From assembly GCA_015655225.1 (NCBI GenBank), contig JAATFK010000563.1, forward strand, positions 1 through 11,898: 11,898 nucleotides of DNA, read 5' to 3'. The translations under genes and the position numbers were made by a program. Below are positions 6,902-11,898 of this stretch, piece after piece (within the stretch, counting starts at the first letter, position 1; every line of letters starts with the position of its first letter). The DNA comes from Solirubrobacterales bacterium. Its GTDB lineage: Bacteria; Actinomycetota; Thermoleophilia; Solirubrobacterales; Solirubrobacteraceae. The notes under the pieces are model-generated. The model made no database searches. It saw only the letters and a list, made by a program, of their open reading frames with translations, and was not told the origin of the DNA.

Positions 6902-7588
6902 CTAGGCGGGGTCGGGCGCGGCGCCCACCATCGCGAGCACGAGGTCGCGATAGTGGTCGGCGACGGCGGACGCGTCGAGCGCGCCGTCGGGGTCGAACCA
7001 GGTGAAGACGTACTCGCAGAGCGTCGTGATCGCGAACGCCGTGACGGTCGCGTTGTCGAAGCGGAACGCGCCGCCGGCGACGCCCGCGTCGAGGATCCCC
7101 CGCAGTTGGTCCATCACCTGGCGCTGGAGGACGTCGAGCCGGTCGCGCTGTCTGCGCGTCATCGCGCTGCGCAGCTGGCTGTACGCCCCCGCCGCGCCGG
7201 GCGTGCTGAGCCATTCGCTCTGGCGCAGCTTCAGCACGACGTAGGTCCAGACGAAGCGTCCCAGCCGCAGCTCGACGGTCGCCTCCTGGGAGGCCGGCGC
7301 GAGCGCGTGGACGAAGCGGCTCAGCTCCTCATGCACGGAGCGGAAGCAGATCTCCTGCTTCGAGTCGAAGTGCCAGTAGAGCGCGGGCGCGGAGATCCCG
7401 ACCTCGGCCGCGATCGCGTTCATGCTCGTGCCCTTGTAGCCGTTGCGGTAGAAGAGCGCGGTCGCGACGCGGATGATCCGCTCGCGGGTCTCCTCCGGCT
7501 CGTCCCCCACCGGCGGCGCCGGCTCGGCGACGGCCCCGGCCGCGGCTGCGGCGGCCGCCGCGGCCCGGGCCTTCGCGGCCGGGCTCAT
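6902..7588 (-). CDS. TetR/AcrR-family transcriptional regulator, probable operon regulator
   Basis: This 228-residue TetR-family protein has its DNA-binding domain at about 36-82 (RIIRVATALFYRNGYKGTS, then EVGISAPALYWHFDSKQEI as the recognition-helix region). The C-terminal helical ligand domain ends DHYRDLVLAMVG. The first 35 residues are an unusual Ala/Pro-rich tail, so the true start could be further inside; the ATG at 7588 is the first in frame and lacks a clear Shine-Dalgarno. It is encoded directly upstream of the transporter operon on the same strand, and similar AT-rich motifs lie upstream of it and at the operon promoter, so it probably represses both in the absence of a ligand. Ligand and exact subfamily are not recognisable. 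Its TAG stop lies in a CTAG. Confidence 0.92.
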   Translation of the reverse strand: MSPAAKARAAAAAAAAAGAVAEPAPPVGDEPEETRERIIRVATALFYRNGYKGTSMNAIAAEVGISAPALYWHFDSKQEICFRSVHEELSRFVHALAPASQEATVELRLGRFVWTYVVLKLRQSEWLSTPGAAGAYSQLRSAMTRRQRDRLDVLQRQVMDQLRGILDAGVAGGAFRFDNATVTAFAITTLCEYVFTWFDPDGALDASAVADHYRDLVLAMVGAAPDPA

Positions 7589-7608
7589 GGCACGCCCACT
7601 GCGGTCAT
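7585..7608 (-). other. Possible 7-codon leader peptide overlapping the TetR start
   Basis: On the minus strand an ATG at 7608 opens a 7-codon frame (MTAVGVP) whose TGA overlaps the TetR ATG as ATGA. Because the TetR gene lacks a clear ribosome binding site, reinitiation from this short frame could drive or tune its translation. Such short frames arise easily by chance. Confidence 0.25.
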
Positions 7609-7638
7609 GCGCCCAGCGTATCGAGTGACGGTGCGCCC

Positions 7639-7681
7639 GCGCTCCCCCGGCGACAGCGTCCCGCGACGGGCGGGGGAGCGC
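7639..7681. repeat. 11-bp inverted repeat with 21-nt loop
   Basis: gcgctcccccg (7639-7649) and cgggggagcgc (7671-7681) are exact inverted repeats. The site lies in the presumed leader of the TetR gene, 51 nt before its start codon. It could be an RNA hairpin in that leader or end a plus-strand transcript; no U-tract accompanies it. Confidence 0.5.
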
Positions 7682-7719
7682 TGGAGATGACGCCGAGATC
7701 CCATTGGTGAGAGAGCTTA

Positions 7720-7736
7720 CCTAACGGTCAATAAGG
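7720..7736. promoter_or_regulatory. Candidate TetR operator, copy 1 (upstream of TetR gene)
   Basis: The AT-rich site cctaacggtcaataagg stands out in very GC-rich surroundings. It has partial dyad symmetry (CCTNA...TNAGG) and contains a minus-strand TTGACC (7731-7726) that could be a -35 element of the TetR gene; the best -10 at 17-nt spacing (ACCAAT) is poor. It matches the operon-promoter site at 12 of 17 positions. Confidence 0.35.
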
Positions 7737-7851
7737 AAACGGTCCCGAAGCGCTGATGGCCGGACGAGGGGCAGCGTGATCGACGGCACGATACGAGCCA
7801 GGCGAGCCGCCGCCATTGGCCCCATGGACAAGCCGCCCCCGCATCGGCGCA

Positions 7852-7904
7852 CCGAGGTGAGGGGTTCTCTGTGTCCTCTAGACACAGAGAACGCCTCACG
7901 TCGG
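7852..7904. repeat. Large near-perfect inverted repeat (24-base arms, 5-base loop)
   Basis: The arms at 7852-7875 and 7881-7904 pair at 22 of 24 positions around the loop ctcta. The inner 12 bases are exact (gttctctgtgtc against gacacagagaac), and the mismatched pairs are 7856/7900 and 7863/7893. The inner arms are AT-richer than the surroundings. It has no U-tract and is far from any stop codon in a terminating orientation, being 98 nt upstream of the DivIVA-like gene. It could be a dispersed palindromic repeat, a folded RNA element or a protein-binding site. Confidence 0.85.
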
Positions 7905-8001
7905 CGAGGACCGTCGACCGTCGCGGGGGCCAGCACGAGCGCGGCGGTCACCGTGCACACGCCCGACCAGGCCGGCGCCGCACGTTAGCCCCGCGACCGG
8001 G

Positions 8002-8742
8002 ATGGGCAAGCGTCCTGGGATGACCGACGACGACACCGAGATCACCGACGGCCCCGATCCCGAGGCGCACACCGAGATCCACGAGCTGGTCGCGGAGGAC
8101 GCCCTCGCGGCGGCCGGCGCGGAGGCGGAGCGCACGACCGGCTTCGAGCCGCTCCCCGACCCCGCGATCGACGCCCTGCGCGACACCGCGTTCACGGTCG
8201 TCTGGCGCGGCTACGACCCGCACGCGGTCGACGCCTACGTCGAGGCGGTCGAGCGCTGCATCGCCCGCTTCGACGAGCACCGCTCCCCCAGCGAGGCGGT
8301 CCGCAGAGCGCTCGACCGCGTCGGCGAGCGGACCGCCGCGATCCTCCGCGAGGCGGAGCGCTCCGCCCAGGAGACGACGACCGCCTCGCGGGCGAAGGCC
8401 GACGACCGCCTCCAGCGCGCCGAGCGGGAGTCGGAGGAGCTGTGGGCGGAGGCACAGGCGCGCGTCAGGAGCCTCGACGAGGACGTCGAGCGGCTCTGGC
8501 AGGAGCGCGAGCGGCTGATCGACGCGACGCGCGAGCTGGCCGCCAGCCTGCGCGGGATCGCCGACGACGCCGAGGCGCGCTTCCCGCCCGAGCCGGGCGG
8601 GACGGGCGAGCCGGGCGGCCCGGGCGGCGGCGGCTCGGCGGCGCGGGCCGCGAGCCGCAACGGCGGTCGGGCGGCGGCCGCCGCGCCGGCGCCGATCGAC
8701 GACCCGCTCGAGGAGCCGATCGACCCCGACCCCGAGGACTAG
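8002..8742 (+). CDS. DivIVA-like coiled-coil protein
   Basis: This 246-residue protein has an acidic N-terminus, followed by a DivIVA-type motif in TVVWRGYDPHAVDAYVEAV (about 65-83), the part that in DivIVA/Wag31/GpsB proteins forms the membrane-curvature-sensing head. About 90 residues of charged heptad-like sequence (roughly 98-190, rich in E, R, A and L) are expected to form a coiled coil. A Gly/Pro-rich linker (196-212) and an acidic, Pro-containing tail end the protein. It probably self-assembles or scaffolds at the membrane, and its specific role is unknown. Two in-frame starts exist, at 8002 and 8020, and neither has a good Shine-Dalgarno, so the start is uncertain by six codons. There are no cell-division genes beside it. 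Its TAG stop shares a CTAG with the convergent exporter gene. Confidence 0.82.
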   Translation: MGKRPGMTDDDTEITDGPDPEAHTEIHELVAEDALAAAGAEAERTTGFEPLPDPAIDALRDTAFTVVWRGYDPHAVDAYVEAVERCIARFDEHRSPSEAVRRALDRVGERTAAILREAERSAQETTTASRAKADDRLQRAERESEELWAEAQARVRSLDEDVERLWQERERLIDATRELAASLRGIADDAEARFPPEPGGTGEPGGPGGGGSAARAASRNGGRAAAAAPAPIDDPLEEPIDPDPED

Positions 8743-10208
8743 CCGGTCCCCTCGTCCTCCCGCGCGTGCGCCGGCAGCCGGAACACGAGCAGGAACGCGA
8801 GCGCCAGCGGCGCGAGGCAGGCCCAGGCGGTCACCTGCAGCGCGTAGGTCGGCAGGTGGTGGCCGAAGGCGGAGAAGAAGATCGTCCCGAGGATCGCGAC
8901 GCCGAGCGCGGTCGAGAGCTGCTGCACGGCCTCCATCACGCCTGAGGCGGAGCCGACCTCGTCCATGCTGACGCTCGTCAGGATGAAGCGGAAGAGCTGC
9001 CCGATCGTGGCGCCGAGGCCCGCGCCGACGAGCACGAGGCCCGGGACGAGGTCCCAGCTCGACGCCGTCTGCGCGCCGGCGAGGACGAGCGCGAGCACGG
9101 CCGTCCCGGCGGCGATCAGCAGGATCCCGACGTGAAACAGGCGCCGGCCGAGCCGTCTGACGGCGGCCGAGGAGGTGACCATCCCGGCGATCATCCCCAC
9201 GACCATCGGCGTCAGCGTCAGGCCGGCGTGGATCGGCGACCAGCCCTCGCCGAGCTGGCCGTAGAGCGAGATGCAGAGCAGCAGCCCGCCGAAGGCGCCG
9301 AAGAGCGCGAGCGAGACCGCGATCCCGCTGAGGAAGGCGCGGTTCGTCAGCAGCGTCGGCACGATCAGCGGGTCGCCGCCGCTCCGTCGCTCGTAGCGCA
9401 GGAAGACGAGCAGGAGGACCGCGCCGGCCGCGAGCAGCGCGAAGCACCAGACGGGCCAGCCCTCGGTCCGTCCCTGGATCAGCGGGAAGATGATCGCGAC
9501 GAGCGCGAGCCCGACGAGCAGCACGCCGCCGAGGTCGAGCCGGGCGCCGGGGTGCGTGGCGCCCTTCGGCAGCGCGCGGATCGCGAGTGGCAGCGTCAGC
9601 GCCCCGATCGGGACGTTGATCAGGAACACGAGGCGCCAGCCGATCCCCCACAGGTTGGCGTCGATCAGCGCGCCCGCGAGCAGCGGCGCGGCGAGCAGCG
9701 GCAGGCCCGTCGCCGGGCCGAAGACGGCAAGCGCTCTGCCGAACTCCCCCTCGTCCGTGAAGGCCTGCTTCATCAGGCCGAAGCCCTGGGGGATCATCAG
9801 CGCGCCGAAGCCGCCCTGGAGGGCGCGGAACGCGATCAGCACGCCGATCGTCGGCGCGGCGGCCGAGGCGGCGGAGAAGACGGTGAAGCCGGCCGAGCCG
9901 ACGAGGAACAGCCGGCGGCGGCCGAGGATGTCGCCGAGCCGGGCGCCGGCGATCAGCAGCACCGCGAAGGCGAGCGTGTAGCCGGCGCTGAGCCACTGGA
10001 GCGTGCTGGCGCCGCCGCCGAGGTCGCGGTGGACGGAGGGACCGGCGACGTTGACGATCGTGCTGTCGAGCACGTCCATGACGTTGGCGGCGAGCACGAC
10101 CGCCGCCACGACCCAGCGGAGGCGGTACGGCGCGGGAGCGCTGGGCGGCGAGGCGGCGGTGGGCGGGGCGGTGATCGGTGCGGTGTCGGTGCGGGTGCTG
10201 GCGTCCAT
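8739..10208 (-). CDS. MFS transporter, DHA2 (EmrB/QacA-like, 14-TM) drug exporter
   Basis: This 489-residue membrane protein is of the proton-driven multidrug exporter group with 14 segments. Family marks are motif D1 VLDSTIVNVAGP (46-57), motif A GARLGDILGRRRLF (88-101), motif B RALQGGFGALMIPQG (128-142), a motif-C-like GPATGLPLLAAPLLAG (164-179) and WRLVFLINVPIG (191-202). The middle of the protein carries the extra pair of segments that separates DHA2 from 12-segment carriers. The N-terminal 28 residues are a Thr/Pro/Ala-rich cytoplasmic tail. The ATG at 10208 has GGAG four bases upstream. It is divergent from a TetR gene with a shared palindrome between them, the usual arrangement of a ligand-inducible exporter. 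The substrate is unknown, probably a toxic hydrophobic or aromatic molecule. Confidence 0.95.
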   Translation of the reverse strand: MDASTRTDTAPITAPPTAASPPSAPAPYRLRWVVAAVVLAANVMDVLDSTIVNVAGPSVHRDLGGGASTLQWLSAGYTLAFAVLLIAGARLGDILGRRRLFLVGSAGFTVFSAASAAAPTIGVLIAFRALQGGFGALMIPQGFGLMKQAFTDEGEFGRALAVFGPATGLPLLAAPLLAGALIDANLWGIGWRLVFLINVPIGALTLPLAIRALPKGATHPGARLDLGGVLLVGLALVAIIFPLIQGRTEGWPVWCFALLAAGAVLLLVFLRYERRSGGDPLIVPTLLTNRAFLSGIAVSLALFGAFGGLLLCISLYGQLGEGWSPIHAGLTLTPMVVGMIAGMVTSSAAVRRLGRRLFHVGILLIAAGTAVLALVLAGAQTASSWDLVPGLVLVGAGLGATIGQLFRFILTSVSMDEVGSASGVMEAVQQLSTALGVAILGTIFFSAFGHHLPTYALQVTAWACLAPLALAFLLVFRLPAHAREDEGTG

Positions 10209-10223
10209 CGGATCTCCGAACGT

Positions 10224-10238
10224 TGTTCGTTACGAACA
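10224..10238. promoter_or_regulatory. 15-bp palindromic operator between exporter and TetR genes
   Basis: TGTTCGTTACGAACA is a perfect palindrome (7-bp arms, centre 10231). After one mismatch the symmetry continues for two more bases on each side (cg/cg at 10221-10222 and 10240-10241). It touches the -10 element of the exporter promoter and covers its expected start site, so a bound TetR dimer would block exporter transcription. The TetR gene next door is the obvious binder. Confidence 0.75.
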
Positions 10239-10267
10239 GCGTACGTCACGGACGACGTTCGCGTCAA
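10238..10267 (-). promoter_or_regulatory. Promoter of the MFS exporter gene
   Basis: On the minus strand TTGACG (10267-10262) and TACGCT (10243-10238) are 18 nt apart. The expected start falls inside the palindrome at 10224-10238, leaving a leader of roughly 20 nt before the ATG at 10208. Confidence 0.6.
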
Positions 10268-10268
10268 G

Positions 10269-10274
10269 TAGAGT
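10269..10274 (+). promoter_or_regulatory. Candidate -10 element of the second TetR gene (near-leaderless)
   Basis: TAGAGT lies 10 nt before the ATG at 10285, which would place the transcription start within a few bases of the start codon. No Shine-Dalgarno precedes this ATG, so a leaderless or nearly leaderless message is plausible. No convincing -35 is visible at 17-nt spacing. Confidence 0.35.
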
Positions 10275-10284
10275 CCGGCCGACC

Positions 10285-10962
10285 ATGCCCCGCGTGCCCC
10301 GCTCGACCCGTGACCGTCCCGCGAAGGCGCCGCTGAGCGAGGACGCGGTCGTCGACGCGGCGCTTGCGATCCTCAGATCCGACGGCCTGGAGGCGGTCAC
10401 GATGCGCCGCGTCGCGGCCGCCCTCGACACGGGCGCCGCGTCGCTCTACGTCTACGTCGCGGGCCGCGAGGGCCTGCTGCAGGCGATGCTCGACCGCGTC
10501 ACCGCCTCGGTCGCGCTCGAACCTCCGGACCCGTCCCGCTGGCGCGAGCAGCTGCACGCGCTGCTCGGGCGCCTGCACGAGGCGCTGGTCGCGCACCCCG
10601 GGATCGCCGCGATCACGCTCGCCGACCCGCCCACGACCGCGGCGGTCCTGCTGCTGACGGAGAACCTGCTGGGGATCCTGCTCGCTGGCGGGCTCGACCC
10701 GCAGGACGCCGCCTGGGCGTGCGACCTCTTCGTGCAGCTCGTGACCGGCGCCGCCCGCGAGGAGGACGTGCGGCGCCCGCACGGCCTCGGCGCGGCGCAG
10801 GCCGGCCAGCTGCGCGCAACCCTCGCCGCCCTGCCGCCCGAGCGCTTCCCGCTGCTGACCGCCCACGCCGCGGCGATGGTCGCCGGCGAGGGCGACGAGC
10901 GCTTCCGCTTCGCCGTCGACGTCGTGGTCGACGGCGTCCTCGCGCGAGCGGCCCGGGGCTAG
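10285..10962 (+). CDS. TetR-family repressor of the adjacent MFS exporter
   Basis: This 225-residue regulator has the HTH domain at about 18-65: SEDAVVDAALAILRSDGLEA, then MRRVAAALDTGAASLYVYVAGREGLL with the recognition helix near GAASLYVYV. The C-terminal part resembles the tetracycline-repressor-type ligand domain (TetR_C_1-like). The frame is open further upstream into the exporter gene, but the ATG at 10285 gives a normal N-terminus and leaves the intergenic operator free. It is divergent from the exporter with the palindrome 47 nt before its start, so it probably represses the exporter and perhaps itself, and is released by an exported compound. Its TAG stop overlaps the stop of the convergent ATPase gene in CTAG. 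Confidence 0.93.
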   Translation: MPRVPRSTRDRPAKAPLSEDAVVDAALAILRSDGLEAVTMRRVAAALDTGAASLYVYVAGREGLLQAMLDRVTASVALEPPDPSRWREQLHALLGRLHEALVAHPGIAAITLADPPTTAAVLLLTENLLGILLAGGLDPQDAAWACDLFVQLVTGAAREEDVRRPHGLGAAQAGQLRATLAALPPERFPLLTAHAAAMVAGEGDERFRFAVDVVVDGVLARAARG

Positions 10963-11897
10963 GCCGCCGGCCCCGCCCGGCGCTCCTCCCGCGCGAGCAC
11001 CCGCAGCGCGACCGCCACCAGCACGAGCGCGACCGCGCTGCCGCCGGCCCACGCCACCGCCACGTCGCCGGTGAACGGCTCGAGGTCGAAGAAGCGGCGC
11101 GCGAATCCCAGCACCCAGACGAGCACCAGCCCAAGCGCCATCACGGCGCAGAGCCCGGCGACCGCGAGGCGGCGGCGGCCCGGCTCGTCCTCCAGCGCCA
11201 TCACGGAGGCGAGGCCCCCGGTCGTGATCGTGATCGTCGCGACCGTCCGCGCGTCCGCGACCGAGAGCCCGAGCGGGCCACGGGCGAGGAACCAGGAGAC
11301 CGCCACGCCGATCCCGATCGCGAGCCCGACCGGCACCGAGAAGCGCGCGACCGCGCGCAGGAAGCCGTCCGGGCGCCAGGCGCCGGAGCTGGGCGCGAGC
11401 GCCAGCAGGAACGACGGGATCCCGATCGTCAGCGTCGAGCAGAGGGTGAACTGGCGCGGCAGCAGCGGGTAGTCGCCGGTCGTGATCGCGACCGCGAGGA
11501 TCAGGAAGCCAGCGTAGACCGCCTTCGTCACGAACAGCCGCGCGACGCGCTGGATGTTGCGCAGGATCTGGCGGCCTTCGTCGACCATCCGGGGCACCTC
11601 CGCGAAGTCGCCGCTGACGAGCACGAGGTCGGCGACGCTGCGCGCCATCTGCGTCCCGCTCCCCTGCGCGATCGCGAGCCGCGCCTCCTTCAAGGCCGGC
11701 ACGTCGTTCACGCCGTCGCCGAGCATCGCGACGTACGCACCGTCCTCTGCCAGCACACGCACGACGCGCGCCTTGTCCTCCGGCGAGATCCGCCCGACCG
11801 CCGCCGCGCCCCGCACCGCCGCCAGCAGCTCCGCGTCGTCGGCCGGCAGCGCCGTGCCGTCGAGCGCCGCCGCCCCGTTCTCCGCTCCCGCGACACC
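10959..11897 (-). CDS. P-type cation-transporting ATPase, C-terminal part (CtpE-like), 5' end outside window
   Basis: The last 312 residues are present, and the frame is open to the window edge. Seen are the end of the HAD/P domain with VGRISPEDKARVVRVL and the hinge motif MLGDGVNDVPALKEA (GDGVND at 11720-11703), followed by the membrane domain with about six segments. The latter includes FVTKAVYAGFLILAVAIT and FTLCSTLTIGIPSFLLALAPS. The last sequence resembles mycobacterial CtpE, linked to calcium uptake, and related P-type ATPases, as recalled from the family. The phosphorylation (DKTG) motif and actuator domain lie outside the window, so ion specificity stays open. There is no CPx metal motif in the visible membrane part, which argues against a heavy-metal pump. 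The gene converges on the TetR gene with overlapping stops. Confidence 0.94.
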   Translation of the reverse strand, partial: GVAGAENGAAALDGTALPADDAELLAAVRGAAAVGRISPEDKARVVRVLAEDGAYVAMLGDGVNDVPALKEARLAIAQGSGTQMARSVADLVLVSGDFAEVPRMVDEGRQILRNIQRVARLFVTKAVYAGFLILAVAITTGDYPLLPRQFTLCSTLTIGIPSFLLALAPSSGAWRPDGFLRAVARFSVPVGLAIGIGVAVSWFLARGPLGLSVADARTVATITITTGGLASVMALEDEPGRRRLAVAGLCAVMALGLVLVWVLGFARRFFDLEPFTGDVAVAWAGGSAVALVLVAVALRVLAREERRAGPAA

Positions 11898-11898
11898 C

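Larger units (their letters stand above)
7589..8001. other. Long intergenic region without a convincing gene
   Basis: This 413-base gap separates two divergently read genes. It holds the 11-bp inverted repeat, the AT-rich operator candidate and the 53-base inverted repeat. Short open frames exist on both strands, crossing the large palindrome, but none has a ribosome binding site or a recognisable protein sequence. Confidence 0.6.

Noticed and set aside
4256..7690. A 1144-codon open frame on the plus strand
   Set aside because: It is antisense to the permease, ATPase and TetR genes, which all carry clear family motifs. Its product is Arg/Asp/Glu-rich with no recognisable domain, typical of a shadow frame in GC-rich DNA.
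7776..7988. A 70-codon frame on the plus strand crossing the large inverted repeat, and similar frames on the minus strand
   Set aside because: There is no ribosome binding site and no recognisable protein; the frames exist because the palindrome reads open on both strands.
10003..10284. Longer start for the second TetR gene
   Set aside because: It would run through the exporter gene's 5' end and the operator; the ATG at 10285 gives a normal TetR N-terminus.
1..11898. CRISPR arrays, tRNA or rRNA genes, transposases and phage genes
   Set aside because: I looked for regularly spaced repeats, cloverleaf-like sequences and transposase motifs and saw none.

Overview
The window is very GC-rich and GC-ending codons dominate every gene, which points to a high-GC actinomycete (Actinomycetota). 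The mix of a CUT2-type sugar-like ABC transporter, several TetR regulators, a DivIVA-like coiled-coil protein and a CtpE-like P-type ATPase would fit a Solirubrobacterales/Thermoleophilia soil organism. That placement is inference, and no rRNA or other marker gene is present to fix it.

Left block (1-7588, all on the minus strand). A TetR regulator (7588-6902) is followed, after a 345-base gap holding a good promoter, by a tight six-gene operon read from 6556 down past base 1. Its order is CUT2 permease, double-domain ABC ATPase, substrate-binding lipoprotein, a small IacB-like protein, an SDR dehydrogenase and a hydantoinase/oxoprolinase A subunit that runs off the window. Spacing is 3 nt, then a 1-nt TGATG overlap, then 68 nt with a perfect 12-bp hairpin, then a 4-nt ATGA overlap, then 45 nt. 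This looks like an import-and-catabolism module for one unidentified small molecule: import, oxidation or reduction by the SDR, then an ATP-dependent HyuA/HyuB-type step, with hyuB expected just outside.

Middle (7589-8001). About 400 bases hold no convincing gene. They contain an AT-rich operator-like island, an 11-bp inverted repeat and a striking 53-base inverted repeat with 24-base arms.

Right block (8002-11898). A DivIVA-like coiled-coil gene (+) converges on a DHA2-type MFS exporter (-), and the two stop codons share one CTAG. The exporter is divergent from its probable TetR repressor (+), with a 15-bp palindrome overlapping the exporter promoter. That TetR gene in turn converges on the 3' part of a P-type cation ATPase (-), again sharing a CTAG for both stops.

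The most unusual signals are: the substrate-binding protein gene uses AGA for 15 of 20 arginines while its neighbours almost never use it; the long palindromic element at 7852-7904; a 12-of-17 motif shared by the region upstream of the first TetR gene and the operon promoter; and the unassigned catabolic operon itself.
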